64,000 nt of DNA from JALZKA01 sp963721645 (GTDB taxonomy: Bacteria; Actinomycetota; Thermoleophilia; Solirubrobacterales; 70-9): NCBI GenBank assembly GCA_963721645.1, contig CAVRJK010000002.1, positions 930,001 through 994,000 on the forward strand, given 5' to 3'. Below are positions 25,267-39,116 of this stretch, one piece after another (the stretch's first letter is position 1; each line of letters starts with the position of its first letter). Below the pieces are notes generated by a model. It was not told the DNA's origin, searched no databases, and saw nothing but the letters and a program-made list of their open reading frames with translations. The position numbers were made by a program, and so were the translations under genes.

Positions 25267-26434
25267 GTGCCGACCCCTGAAGACATCCCGCTCGCAAAGC
25301 CCGAGATCGGCGCGCGCGAGGAGGAACTGGTTCTGGAGGTGCTCCGCTCGGGGCGACTGTCGCTTGGTCCCACCCTGGAGCGTTTCGAGCGCGAGTTCGC
25401 CGCGTGGCTGGGCGTCGAGGATGCGGTGGCGGTCTCGTCCGGCACTGCAGCTCTTCATCTGGGCGTGCGCCAGCTCGGCTGGGGCGAGGGAGACGAGGTG
25501 ATCACCTCACCGTTCTCATTCGTCGCCTCGGCCAATTGCCTCCTCTACGAAGGCGCGGCGCCGAAGTTCGTCGACATCGACCCGGTGACGCTGAACCTCG
25601 ACCCCGATGCGGCGGCGGACGCGGTGGGGGAGAACACCGCCGGAATCCTGCCCGTGGACATCTTCGGCTACCCGGCGGCCCTGCCCGAACTCTGCGCGCT
25701 GGCCGAGTCGAATGGCCTTGGGGTCCTGGAGGACGCGTGCGAGGCGCCCGGAGCCGCGGATGGAGACGGCGTAGGGCTCGGCGCGCGCGGCCATCTGTCG
25801 ACCTTTGCCTTCTACGCCAACAAGCAGCTCACGACGGGGGAGGGCGGCATGATCGTCCCACGCACCTCTGATGAGGCCGCCGAGCTCCGTTCCGTGCGAA
25901 ACCAGGGCCGAGCGATCGACATGGACTGGCTCGACCACGACCGCCTTGGCTTCAACTACCGGACTGACCGACTTCCAGGCCGCACTCGGTATCGCGCAGA
26001 TCGAAAAGGCCGACGAGCTCCTGGCCGCCCGCTCCCGAGTGGCCGCCGCTTACTCAGAGCGCCTGAGCGCAATCGGAGGAGCGCCCGCCGGCGAGGGGGA
26101 CCCCGACGGCTTCGTCCTGCCGTGCTCAGACCGCGGTGCCGAGCGGCGCAGCTGGTTTGTCTACACCGTGCGCGTGCCGAAGGACTACGACCGAGAGGCG
26201 GTGATCGCCGACCTCGCCCAGAGGGGCATCCAATCGAAGGCCTATCTGCCCTGCATCCACCTGATGCCCCACTACCGCGAGCGCTTCGGCTTTGAGGGCG
26301 GAGAGTTTCCGATCGCAGAGGAAGTCGCCGAGCGCTCGCTCGCGCTGCCATTCTTCCCGGCCATGACCGACGATCAAATCGAAACCGTGTGCGAAGCGGT
26401 CGCTGAGGCGCTTGGCACAAAGGATTGGGCTTGA
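25267..26434 (+). CDS. DegT/DnrJ/EryC1-type aminotransferase (frame break)
   Basis: This is a PLP aminotransferase of the family acting on nucleotide-sugar ketones. Frame 1 shows IPLAKPEIGAREEELVLEVLRSGRLSLGP, VSSGTAALHLGVRQLGWGEGDEVITSPFSFVASAN, GYPAALPELCALAESNGLGVLEDACEAPGA and the PLP Lys in FYANKQLTTGEGGM. The continuation (TDFQAALGIAQIEKADELL... to the end) is one frame later. Removing one base near 25963 restores NYRLTDFQAALG, so the break is a single extra base, either a sequencing error or a recent mutation. Its pathway cannot be told; a cell-surface sugar role is typical of the family. Confidence 0.8.
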
Positions 26435-26520
26435 TGGCCTACGCAGACGACTCTGCCCGCGACGTGTGGCCTGTCATCCGGCCATGTCCCGTAAAAGCGC
26501 TGCAGGTGTTCAACCCATAG
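26434..26520 (+). CDS. Possible small ORF between aminotransferase and argH
   Basis: A 28-residue frame (MAYADDSARDVWPVIRPCPV and eight more residues) starts in the aminotransferase stop as TGATG and ends 2 nt before the argH ATG. The tight packing suggests coupling, but there is no recognised family and chance is possible. Confidence 0.2.
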   Translation: MAYADDSARDVWPVIRPCPVKALQVFNP

Positions 26521-26522
26521 CC

Positions 26523-27899
26523 ATGGGCCGTCTTGACGAACCTCAGGACCCGCTGTTCAAGCGGATCAACACGTCCGTTGACTTCGACCAGCGGCTGTGG
26601 CCACACGACATCGAGGGTTCGATGGCGCACGCGCGCGCCCTGGAGCGTGCCGGCGTGCTCACCGAGGACGAGCTCGACACCATGAACCTTGGGCTTGAGC
26701 AGATCCAGCGTGAGCTCGCGAGTGGCGAGTTTGCCTTCGAACAGGACGACGAGGACATCCACATGGCGATCGAGCGCCGCCTGACGACGATCGTCGGAGC
26801 GCTCGGAGGAAAGCTCCACACGGGTCGCTCACGTAACGACCAGGTGGCAACCGATCTGGCGCTCTTCGTCAGGGAGCACGCTCAGGGCGGCCTCACGATG
26901 ACCGCGAGCCTCATGAACGTGATCCTGGAAGTCGCCGAACGTCACGCGGATTGGCCGATGCCCGGCTACACCCATCTGCAACGCGCGCAGCCGGTCTATC
27001 TGGGTCACCATCTTCTGGCCTACTTTTGGATGTTCCGCCGCGACGTCCGGCGCTTTCAGGCCGCGCGCGACGCAGCCATGGCAGAGATGCCGCTCGGCTC
27101 GGGCGCCCTCGCGGGGCTCAACTGGGACCTGGACCGTCACGCCACGGCAGAGGACCTCGGCTTCACCTCGGCCTCGCCGAACTCGATCGACGCCGTCTCC
27201 AACCGCGACGCAGCCCTCGACTATCTGAGCGCGGCGGCAATCTGCGCGACTCACCTCTCGAGGCTTGGCTCCGAGCTCGTGATCTGGTCGAGCCAAGAGT
27301 TCGGATTCTGCGAGCCCGCCGACAGCTTCTCGTCGGGCTCCTCGATCATGCCCCAGAAGAAGAACCCGGACGCTGCCGAACTCCTGAGAGGTAAAGCGCC
27401 TCGTGTGTCCGCCTCGTTCCAGACGCTCATCGGCGTTCTTCACGCGCTGCCGCTCGCCTACGCCAAGGACCTCCAGGAGGACAAGGAGGCGCTGTTCGAC
27501 GCAGTCGACACCATCGAGACCTGTCTTGCGGCCGCGATCCGCATGCTCGAAGGCATGACGTTCAACCGCGAGCGACTCGCCGGGGCGGCCTCGGACGAGA
27601 TGCTCGCCGCCACGGACGTCGCCGATCTCTTGGTGCGGCGCGGAATGCCATTCCGTGAGGCCCACGGCGTGATCGGAGCCCTCGTGCGGACAGCGGTGGA
27701 GTCCGGGCGCTCGCTGTCTGAGCTGACGCGCGAGGAGATTGCAGCCGAGTCGGACCTTCTCGATGAGGAGTACTACGAAGTGCTTGCCGGTGACGCCTGG
27801 CTGGAGTCGAAGGTTTCAGCGGGCGGCACGTCATCCGCGCGGGTGGCCGAGCAGATCTCCGCCGCTCGCGAGGCGCTGGCAAGCCTCTCCGGCACTTGA
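26523..27899 (+). CDS. argH: ArgH, argininosuccinate lyase
   Basis: This enzyme cleaves argininosuccinate to arginine and fumarate. The 458-residue protein has HTGRSRNDQVATDLALF, MPGYTHLQRAQPVYLGHHLLAYFW, PLGSGALAGLNW and the fumarase-superfamily loop GSSIMPQKKNPDAAELLRGK. ATG 26523 gives the usual short N-terminus (GRLDEPQDPLFKRINTS); ATG 26484 in the same frame is an alternative. No other arginine gene is in the window. Its stop overlaps the mpg start as TTGA. Confidence 0.94.
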   Translation: MGRLDEPQDPLFKRINTSVDFDQRLWPHDIEGSMAHARALERAGVLTEDELDTMNLGLEQIQRELASGEFAFEQDDEDIHMAIERRLTTIVGALGGKLHTGRSRNDQVATDLALFVREHAQGGLTMTASLMNVILEVAERHADWPMPGYTHLQRAQPVYLGHHLLAYFWMFRRDVRRFQAARDAAMAEMPLGSGALAGLNWDLDRHATAEDLGFTSASPNSIDAVSNRDAALDYLSAAAICATHLSRLGSELVIWSSQEFGFCEPADSFSSGSSIMPQKKNPDAAELLRGKAPRVSASFQTLIGVLHALPLAYAKDLQEDKEALFDAVDTIETCLAAAIRMLEGMTFNRERLAGAASDEMLAATDVADLLVRRGMPFREAHGVIGALVRTAVESGRSLSELTREEIAAESDLLDEEYYEVLAGDAWLESKVSAGGTSSARVAEQISAAREALASLSGT

Positions 27900-28477
27900 G
27901 CTGCGAACTTTCGGTCGAGTTCTACGACCGCCCCGTGGTGGAGGTCGCACGGGATCTGGTCGGATGCGCCCTGAAGGTGAACGGCGTCGGCGGGATCATC
28001 ACCGAAACCGAGGCCTACCACGTGTCCGAGGCTGCCTGTCACGCCTACGTCGGGTTGACCGAGCGCACGGCGCCGCTCTACGGTCCGCCGGGTCACGCCT
28101 ACGTCTACCTCTCCTACGGCGTCCACAACATGCTGAACACGGTTGTCGAGCCAGAAGGCGAGGCCGCCGCGGTCTTGATCCGGGCAATCGAGCCGCGATG
28201 GGGAATCGAGCAGATGAGAGCGCGCCGTGGCCTGGAGGACGAGCGCGACCTCTGCTCGGGCCCCGGAAAACTGACCCAGGCACTGGCGATCGGGCTTGAT
28301 CTCAACACGGCAAGGCTCGACGCCGACCCCTTCGAGATCCGCGAACGCGGTGAGGACTGGGACGCTGAGGTGGTCGGGGTCGCACCCCGAATCGGGATCA
28401 CGCGGGCGACGGAGCTTGAGTGGCGCTTTTGCGCCGTCGGGAGCCGCTACCTGTCGCGGCCGATCCCAGTGTCCTAG
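27896..28477 (+). CDS. Mpg, 3-methyladenine DNA glycosylase (AAG family)
   Basis: This base-excision repair glycosylase removes alkylated purines. The 193-residue protein has FYDRPVVEVARDLVGCAL, ITETEAYHVSEAACHAYVGLTERTAPLYGPPGHAYVYLSYGVHNMLN and SGPGKLTQALAIGLDLN, the AAG signature. The TTG start overlaps the argH stop (TTGA). Its TAG stop shares the palindrome CTAG with the stop of the convergent PBP gene. Confidence 0.9.
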   Translation: MSCELSVEFYDRPVVEVARDLVGCALKVNGVGGIITETEAYHVSEAACHAYVGLTERTAPLYGPPGHAYVYLSYGVHNMLNTVVEPEGEAAAVLIRAIEPRWGIEQMRARRGLEDERDLCSGPGKLTQALAIGLDLNTARLDADPFEIRERGEDWDAEVVGVAPRIGITRATELEWRFCAVGSRYLSRPIPVS

Positions 28478-30966
28478 CGGCGGTTACGAGCCTTCTCGGT
28501 AATGCCCCCGGCATCTTCGACCGGCGCCTCTTCGGGCACGACTTCCTCGGGCACGACCTCTTCGACCGGGGGGACGGGCTCGGCGGGCACTACCGGCTCG
28601 GCCGGGACGACGGGTGCCGCCTCCTCTTCTACCGGGACGACGGGTGCCGCCTCCTGGTCGAACACCGAGAGGTAGGCGCCGACAACGTCGGCGAAGATCA
28701 GGGCGGGAATGGTGCCGCCGTCCACGGGCGCACCGCCGAACTCGGTCAGCATCGGCTCCCGTGAGTCGGCGTGGCCGACCCATACGCAGGTAGTGATGTC
28801 GGGAGTGGCGCCGCAGAACCACGCATCACCATTGTCATCAGTCGTGCCGGTCTTGCCCCAGGTGGGCTCGCCGGTGATAGCGCGCTTTCCGGTTCCGGAG
28901 GTGACGACGCTGGTGAGCGCAGTGACGGCGGCGTCGGCGGTTTCGGGCGAGATGACCTGCTCGCGCTGGGACTCGTTCTCGCCCGAGTTGCCGTTCTTGT
29001 CAGCCACGGGCTCGCCGCCCTGGGAGGGGTCGGCGTCGTAGACGCCCTCGATCGCGACGGGTCCGCCCTTTGAAGAGGCCATGGTGCCGGAGATCCGGTC
29101 ACCGTCCTCCTCGATCGTGTTGTACGCATGCGCCATCTCGAGCGGCGTCACAACCTGTGACCCCAGGATCATCGAAGGCGGGTAAGGGTCGAAATCGCCC
29201 CCGTTCACCGAGAAGTTGAGGACGTTGCCCTTCTCGTCGTAGGCCCGAAGGTCGCTGCGGACGCCCAGGTCCTTGGCCGTGCCTGCGATCTGCTCGAGAC
29301 CGACTTCGGTGCCGAGCTGTGAGTAGACAGAGTTGTCGGAGAAGGTTGTTCCCGTGAAGAGCGAGATGGGTCCGCGATAGGTGTCGGCGTAGTTGTTCAC
29401 CTCGAACAGATCGGGGAGGGTCTTGGTCTTGCCGTTGTTCTTGGAGAACTTGACCTCGAAGGGGATGTCGATCTGAGCCGAGTTGAAGACCTCGTCGGTC
29501 GAGCGGCCGTCCTCGAGGCCGGCCACAAGCGTCATCGGCTTGAACGACGACCCTGGCTGGCGCAAGCCGTTGGTCGCGAGGTTGAACGGCTCCTTTTCGT
29601 AGTCGTTCCCGCCGACCATCGCCAAGACGCCTGCCGTCTCATTGTCGAGGACCACCACCGAGGAGTCGAGGCCGACGCCGTCCACCCTCGAGGAAACGAG
29701 GGCTTCGACCTGTTCCTGAAGCTCGAGGTCGAGCGTTGACTTGACGACGAGGCCGCCGCCGAACGCCTCGCCCGCGCCGTACTTGTCGACGAGTTGCTGG
29801 CGGAGCCAGGACGTGAAGTAGGGCGAGACCGAATCGTCTGTGGGGGGCTCGATCGCCGAGGGAGCGGGGAGAACCCGTGCCGTGTAGTCGACGTACTCAT
29901 CCTCGGTGATGAACCCCTGGTCTCGCATGTTCAGGAGAACGAGGTTCCGCCGCTCCGTGGCTGCTGCGTTCTCGTCCTCGGAGTTCTTGGATGCCAGGCG
30001 CGCGGGACCGTAGGCGTCCGGCGAGGCGATGATGCCGGCAAGCAGAGCGGCCTCCCAGGGCAGGAGCTCGGAGGCGCAGGTGGGCTGGCCTTCCTCGCCG
30101 CAGCCCTCGTGCGTGGAGCCGAAGAAGGTCTTCGCGGCGGCCTCGATGCCGTACGCGCCCTCGCCGAAGTAGATCGAGTTCAGGTACTCGGTGATGATCT
30201 TGTCCTTGGTCCAGTGGCGCTCGAGCTGATAGGCAAGCGCTGCCTCACGCAGCTTCTGAAAGACGGTGCGGTCGTCCTGTGCGGCCAGTGCGTTCTTGAC
30301 GAACTGCTGGGTGATGGTCGAGGCGCCCTGCTCGGCCGAGCCGGCCAGGATGTCCTGGTAGACGGCGCGGGCGATTCCCCGGTAGTCCACTCCGCGGTGT
30401 TCGTAGAAGCGCTTGTCCTCGATCGCGACGACGGCTTCCTTCATCACCGGGGCAATCTCATCCGATGCCACCAGCACGCGGCCCTCGTTGTTGGTCAGGG
30501 TGGCCAAGCGGGTGCCGTTGCGGTCGACGATGATCGAGTTCTCCGCGCGCTCGAACTGAGCGCGATTCTCGAGCGCGGGGAGGTCGCCCGCCACCGCCGT
30601 CATGATCCCGAAGATCCAGGAGATGAGAGCGAGGAAAGCCAAGCCCATGAAGACGAGTGCGGCCCGCAGCTTTTTGAGGCGGGGCTTCGCGCGTTCGTCG
30701 GTGTCCCCGCTGGCGCCGTTGCCGCCACCTCCAGGAAGTACGCGAAACCGCCGGCGCGGGTGCTTCCCGTTGTTTTCGCCGCTATTCGAGCCGGCGGCGT
30801 TGCCACCGTCGCCGTTTGAGTTCTCGGTTGCGACCTCCCTCACGGGTGGCTCGCCGTTCCGTTCGCGCATGCGTTCGATCGCCCGCTCGCGGGCGTTCGG
30901 CCCCCGTGATGCGCGGCGCTCGAGGCGCGCTGCAGCGCGCTCCTTGCGTCGGTCGTTCAAGCCCAT
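28474..30966 (-). CDS. Class A penicillin-binding protein (PBP1-type)
   Basis: This is a bifunctional peptidoglycan glycosyltransferase and transpeptidase of 830 residues. After a basic, low-complexity cytoplasmic region there is one membrane anchor (LVFMGLAFLALISWIFGIMTAV, about 95-117). The GT51 domain has EDKRFYEHRGVDYRGIARA and STITQQFVKN. The transpeptidase domain has the SxxK motif GSSFKPM near 474, the SxN motif FSDNSVY and the KTG motif WGKTGTTDD. The tail is an acidic Pro-rich repeat (PVVPAEPVVPAEPVPPVEE). ATG 30966 lies 9 nt after a minus-strand TACTTT box. Confidence 0.93.
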   Translation of the reverse strand: MGLNDRRKERAAARLERRASRGPNARERAIERMRERNGEPPVREVATENSNGDGGNAAGSNSGENNGKHPRRRFRVLPGGGGNGASGDTDERAKPRLKKLRAALVFMGLAFLALISWIFGIMTAVAGDLPALENRAQFERAENSIIVDRNGTRLATLTNNEGRVLVASDEIAPVMKEAVVAIEDKRFYEHRGVDYRGIARAVYQDILAGSAEQGASTITQQFVKNALAAQDDRTVFQKLREAALAYQLERHWTKDKIITEYLNSIYFGEGAYGIEAAAKTFFGSTHEGCGEEGQPTCASELLPWEAALLAGIIASPDAYGPARLASKNSEDENAAATERRNLVLLNMRDQGFITEDEYVDYTARVLPAPSAIEPPTDDSVSPYFTSWLRQQLVDKYGAGEAFGGGLVVKSTLDLELQEQVEALVSSRVDGVGLDSSVVVLDNETAGVLAMVGGNDYEKEPFNLATNGLRQPGSSFKPMTLVAGLEDGRSTDEVFNSAQIDIPFEVKFSKNNGKTKTLPDLFEVNNYADTYRGPISLFTGTTFSDNSVYSQLGTEVGLEQIAGTAKDLGVRSDLRAYDEKGNVLNFSVNGGDFDPYPPSMILGSQVVTPLEMAHAYNTIEEDGDRISGTMASSKGGPVAIEGVYDADPSQGGEPVADKNGNSGENESQREQVISPETADAAVTALTSVVTSGTGKRAITGEPTWGKTGTTDDNGDAWFCGATPDITTCVWVGHADSREPMLTEFGGAPVDGGTIPALIFADVVGAYLSVFDQEAAPVVPVEEEAAPVVPAEPVVPAEPVPPVEEVVPEEVVPEEAPVEDAGGITEKARNRR

Positions 30967-30975
30967 CGACTACCG

Positions 30976-30985
30976 AAAGTAGCAT
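30976..30985. promoter_or_regulatory. Overlapping divergent -10 boxes, PBP/tyrS
   Basis: AAAGTAGCAT holds TACTTT on the minus strand (9 nt before the PBP ATG) and TAGCAT on the plus strand (8 nt before the tyrS ATG at 30994). Both genes would be leaderless, and the two promoters must compete for space. Confidence 0.5.
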
Positions 30986-30993
30986 TGGCGACC

Positions 30994-32166
30994 ATGGGAG
31001 AAGCCGTATCTCAAGGGCAGGAAGCACTCACACGCGTGCTCGCGGGCTCGGTTGATGCCCTGCCCGCTGGACGCCTGGCGGAGCAGCTTTCAAGCGGCAG
31101 GGAGCTGAGGGTGAAGTTCGGAATGGACCCGACTTCGCCCGACATCCACCTCGGCCACACCGTGGTGTTGCAAAAGCTCCGCACGTTTCAGGACCTTGGC
31201 CACACGGTTGTTCTGATCGTCGGCGATTACACGGCACGCGTAGGCGACCCTTCAGGCCGCAGTGACATTCGCCCCGAACTGAGCCCGGAGGAGATCGAGG
31301 CCAACGCACTGACCTATCAGGATCAGGCCTTCAAGGTCCTGGATCGCGAACGCACCGAGGTCCGCCACAACTCCGAATGGCTCGAGATGCCGAGCGGCAA
31401 GTTCTTCGACGTCGTCCGGCGTTTCAACGTCGCGCGCCTTCTGGAGCGCGACGACTTCCAAAAGCGAATGGAAGCCCAGCAGGGCATCTCCGCGCTGGAG
31501 CTCCTCTATCCGGTGCTTCAGGGCTACGACTCGGTTGCAATCAACGCGGACATCGAGATGGGGGCCACCGATCAGCGCTTCAACCTCCTGTTCGCACGCG
31601 ACGTGCAGGTCGCCTACAGCCAGGCGCCGCAGTCCGTCCTGACCATGCCGATCCTGGTGGGCACCTCTGGAGTCCGCAAGATGTCGAAGTCATACGACAA
31701 CTACGTGGGAGTCACGGACGATCCTGGCGACATGTTCGGAAAGCTGATGAGCGTCCCCGACGACGTGATGGCCGAGTACTACCTGCTCTTACTCGGCCGC
31801 GAACTAGATACCGCAGCCCATCCCAATGAGTCGAAGCGGTCGATGGCGCGCGAGCTCGTGGCGCGCTTTCACAGCGCCACGGACGCGGAGGCTGCCGAGG
31901 CCCGCTTCGACTCGGTCCACAAGCGTGGCGAGGTCCCCGAGGACATCCCCGATGTGGCGCTGGGCGAAGGGGAGACGGTCCACATGCCGGCGCTCCTTGG
32001 GAGTGCCTTCGGCATCTCCTCGAGCGAGGCCCGCAGGCTGCTTTCCCAAGGCGGAGTGAAGGTAGACGGCAAAGCGGTGGCCCCGGACGCGCTCGACCTG
32101 CCTGCCGGCGAGCTGCGCGGCCGGGTCGTCCAGCTCGGAAAACGCCGTTTTGCACGCCTGATTTGA
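30994..32166 (+). CDS. tyrS: TyrS, tyrosyl-tRNA synthetase
   Basis: This class I synthetase charges tRNA-Tyr. The 390-residue protein has KFGMDPTSPDIHLGHTVVLQKL (HIGH-type motif), EMGATDQRFNLLFARD, RKMSKSYDNYVG (KMSKS) near residue 230, and a C-terminal S4 RNA-binding domain (SSSEARRLLSQGGVKVDGKAV). The ATG at 30994 is chosen because TAGCAT lies 8 nt upstream; TTG 30985 would lie within that box. It is immediately upstream of the rRNA operon. Confidence 0.94.
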   Translation: MGEAVSQGQEALTRVLAGSVDALPAGRLAEQLSSGRELRVKFGMDPTSPDIHLGHTVVLQKLRTFQDLGHTVVLIVGDYTARVGDPSGRSDIRPELSPEEIEANALTYQDQAFKVLDRERTEVRHNSEWLEMPSGKFFDVVRRFNVARLLERDDFQKRMEAQQGISALELLYPVLQGYDSVAINADIEMGATDQRFNLLFARDVQVAYSQAPQSVLTMPILVGTSGVRKMSKSYDNYVGVTDDPGDMFGKLMSVPDDVMAEYYLLLLGRELDTAAHPNESKRSMARELVARFHSATDAEAAEARFDSVHKRGEVPEDIPDVALGEGETVHMPALLGSAFGISSSEARRLLSQGGVKVDGKAVAPDALDLPAGELRGRVVQLGKRRFARLI

Positions 32167-32203
32167 GGCCACGAGCCACGCCTGAGGCCCCCCTGCGAAG
32201 GCC

Positions 32204-32232
32204 TTGAACAACGAACTCAGCAGCGCTATACT
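32204..32232 (+). promoter_or_regulatory. rrn operon promoter
   Basis: TTGAAC (32204-32209), a 17-bp spacer and TATACT (32227-32232) make the clearest sigma-70-type promoter in the window. It lies about 283 bp upstream of 16S. Confidence 0.75.
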
Positions 32233-32514
32233 CCGCAGCCGCTTTCGAGCGGTCCGTCGTTCGTGCAGAGATCCTGTGCGTACGGCGAGCGGTGTTTGAA
32301 AACTGAGCAGCGCGCAACAAGGATGCCTATTCCTTGTTGTGTCCAGGTTCGACCTGCCCATCATGCATGGGCAGACTGAATCAGCAAATCCCGTCATACG
32401 GGTCTTCCTGTGTATGGAAGGCCGCGAGATGTATGACAGGCTCAAAATGAAAGAGGAAGCCGGCTACCAGGGTTCAACTGCCCCGGTCGGCACATAAACA
32501 TCCTCAGTTGATTT
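32233..32514 (+). other. rRNA leader: boxA-like site, processing arm, hairpins
   Basis: The leader holds a boxA-like TGTTTGAAAACTGAG at 32293-32307. AACTGAGCAGCG at 32301-32312 is the exact complement of CGCTGCTCAGTT at 34206-34217 after 16S and would form the 16S processing stem. Several hairpins follow, such as ACAAGGA/TCCTTGT and CTGCCCAT/ATGGGCAG. No protein gene is seen here. Confidence 0.6.
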
Positions 32515-34063
<1,549 letters not shown>

Positions 34064-34341
34064 AGGGAGCTCTAGGGCCCGGTCCAAGGTGACCGATCAG
34101 CCCAGAGAGCGCCGGCGCGTCTCGCGTGCCGGTCTCTTAGAACGTCGACCGGACCTGGATCGTCGATGGCGGCCGGGCTTTCGAGCTCGGTGGCTGCGTC
34201 GCGCACGCTGCTCAGTTCTCAGAGACCGCGGGTGAGGAAACCCCTCGCCTGTGGGCCCTCGGAGGAGCTTGAAAACTGCACCAAGACCACAATAAAAAGG
34301 TAGATCATTCCGTGCCCATCTTCGGATGGACGCGGACTCAC
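34064..34341 (+). other. 16S-23S spacer without tRNA
   Basis: The spacer is 278 bp and no tRNA fold is seen. It carries the 3' arm of the 16S processing stem (34206-34217) and the 5' arm of the 23S stem (34267-34290), which includes a second boxA-like GCTTGAAAACTGC. Confidence 0.7.
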
Positions 34342-37350
<3,009 letters not shown>

Positions 37351-37368
37351 GTTTTTTGATCTTCCTTC

Positions 37369-37392
37369 GTGGTCTCGGTGCAGTTTTCAAGC
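37369..37392 (+). other. 3' arm of 23S processing stem
   Basis: GTGGTCTCGGTGCAGTTTTC plus AAGC pairs with 34267-34290 at 23 of 24 positions and would enclose the whole 23S, as an RNase III substrate. Confidence 0.65.
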
Positions 37393-37438
37393 CTCTTCGG
37401 GGGCCGGACGCCACTCGTGGCGTCTCGGTCTCGACAAA

Positions 37439-37556
37439 TTCGGTGGCTATAGCGAGAGGGAAACACCTCTTCCCATTCCGAACAGAGCAGTTAAGCCTCT
37501 CAGCGCCGATGGTACTTGGCCCTCGCGGGCCTGGGAGAGTAGGTCGCCGCCGGTTC
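37439..37556 (+). rRNA. rrf: 5S ribosomal RNA
   Basis: The terminal stem CGGTGGC/GCCGCCG encloses CCCATTCCGAACAGAGCAGT and CGCCGATGGTACT, the standard 5S blocks. The length is about 118 nt. Confidence 0.93.
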
Positions 37557-37559
37557 TTT

Positions 37560-37589
37560 GACCAAGCCGCCCTCCGGGGCGGCTTGGTC
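37560..37589 (+). terminator. Intrinsic terminator of rrn operon
   Basis: A perfect 13-bp stem (GACCAAGCCGCCC / GGGCGGCTTGGTC) with a TCCG loop starts 3 nt after 5S and is followed by GTTCTTGGCTT. Confidence 0.9.
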
Positions 37590-37651
37590 GTTCTTGGCTT
37601 GGTCATGCGGGTTGTCGGTCATCTGCCATGGTTGGCGTCGACGCAGCAGGG

Positions 37652-37657
37652 TAGGTT
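37652..37657 (+). promoter_or_regulatory. -10 box of GlsB-like gene (TAGGTT)
   Basis: TAGGTT ends 6 nt before ATG 37664, a leaderless arrangement. Confidence 0.45.
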
Positions 37658-37663
37658 CCTCAC

Positions 37664-38026
37664 ATGGACTTCTCAGAAATACTCGGTGCAATCGTCCTCG
37701 GCGTCCTCGCGGGCTTCATCGCGCGCGCCCTCCTTCCCGGAAAGCAGAGCATGGGTCTCCTCATGACGATACTTCTCGGGCTGGCTGGGTCATTCGTGGG
37801 CTTCCTGATCTTCGCGGAGCTCCTCGACATCGGCGACGAGGACGCCTTCGACCTGGGCGGGTTGATCGGCGCAATTATCGGCGCGATGCTCCTGCTGTTC
37901 CTCTATGAGCGGTTTGCCGGCGAAATCTCGCCCGCGGCGTCCAAGGCTCAGAAGTCGGTTGATGCTCCAGTGGAGAAGGCCGACCGTGACGAACGCCGAG
38001 CCGAGCGTCAGCGCCGCAACAAGTAG
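37664..38026 (+). CDS. GlsB/YeaQ/YmgE family membrane protein
   Basis: This 120-residue protein has three hydrophobic segments (ILGAIVLGVLAGFIARALLPG, MGLLMTILLGLAGSFVGFLIFAELL, LGGLIGAIIGAMLLLFLYERF) and Gly-rich helices typical of the transglycosylase-associated protein family, which is often stress-induced. A charged C-terminal tail (AEKADRDERRAERQRRNK-like) follows. The molecular function is not known. The following peptidase may start inside its 3' end. Confidence 0.85.
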   Translation: MDFSEILGAIVLGVLAGFIARALLPGKQSMGLLMTILLGLAGSFVGFLIFAELLDIGDEDAFDLGGLIGAIIGAMLLLFLYERFAGEISPAASKAQKSVDAPVEKADRDERRAERQRRNK

Positions 38027-39116
38027 GTCCCACGCGTACGCAGCCGGCCTGATCGAGGATCTGGCCGGTGGGATCGGTCCGCGGCGTCCGGGTTCGCCCG
38101 GCGGAGCGCCTGGCGGCCGCTCGGATCCGTGAAGAGCTTTCAGAGGCGGGCGTTGATGCCCGCCTCGAGCCGTTCCGGGGGCCGACGAGCTTTGCGTGGG
38201 CTCAAGCGGCACCGCCTGCGCTGAGCCTCGCCGGGTATGCGCAGGCTGGCCCTGTTGGCTGGGGGCGATCGAGAGCGACCTGCGCCTCGAACCGCTCTCG
38301 CGCCTCTTCTCGCGCGCTGAGTCCCAGAACGTCGTCGCCCACATCAGCGCGTCGGGTGCAGAGGAGCGCACGCTTGTGCTCGTCTCGCACCTCGATTCCT
38401 CGCGGAGCGGGCTTCTCTTTCACCCCTCCATCGCGCCTCATCTGCGAAAGCTGAACGCAACGATGGCAGCGGCTGTGGCGCTGCGCGCGTTCGGGCGTGC
38501 CAACCGCCTGTCAGCGGCGGTTTTGGCCTCCGGGCTGGCCTTGCTGCTCGAGCGTGAGATTCGCGGCCGGGACGTCCCTGGTGCAAACGACAACGCCTCA
38601 GGTGTCGCGGTGGCGACGGCGCTCGCTCGCGAGTTTGCCCGTACTCCTCTTGCCACGACCCGCGTTGTCTTCCTGGCCACCGGCTGCGAGGAGTCCGGGA
38701 CCGCAGGCATGCGCTCGTTCCTGGACACTTACAAGGGGGAGTGGGACGACTGGCTCTTCCTGAACATCGACGGCGTCGGCGCTCCGGCCACGCTTCGCTA
38801 CCTCCCTCGGGAGGGGGTCGGGCGGATGTATGGCGCGGATCCGGGATTGATCGCCGTTCTCGCTGAGACCGCCCGGGATCACCCTGAGCTTGGGCTTCGC
38901 GCGGCCGAGGACCTCGCGGGGTTGACGTATGACGCCACTCCTGTGATGGCGCGAGGAGGCCGAGCCGCCACGATCAGTGCTCAGGACGAAACGATCCCGA
39001 ACTATCACACGGTGCAGGATGTCCCGGAGAATCTCGACGAGGACGTCCTGGCGAGGGCGCTAGAGGCCGTGCGCCTTGTCGCTACCGCGATTGACGGAGG
39101 CGGGGCGGACCGCTAG
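37986..39116 (+). CDS. M28-family aminopeptidase (two frame breaks)
   Basis: This is a zinc peptidase of the M28 family. Visible pieces are AAGLIEDLAGGIGPRRPGSP, then one frame later AERLAAARIREELSEAGVDARLEPF, then back in the first frame SRLFSRAESQNVVAHI, LVLVSHLDSSRSG, the zinc/active-site GANDNASGVAVATALAREFA and TGCEESGTAGMRSFL, and a C-terminal His in NYHTVQDVPENLD. One extra base near 38085-38092 and one missing G in the GGGGG run near 38264-38268 would repair it, giving ...PVGWGAIESDLRLEP. The start is unsure; GTG 37986 is in frame. The errors look technical, but true decay is possible. Its TAG stop shares CTAG with a convergent gene. Confidence 0.72.

Noticed and set aside
29794..30819. 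Plus-strand frame of 341 codons antisense to the PBP
   Set aside because: Arg/Val/Gly-rich shadow of a gene with intact PBP motifs.
34064..34341. Possible spacer tRNA
   Set aside because: No cloverleaf or T-loop GTTCRA-type sequence in a fitting position is visible in the 16S-23S spacer.
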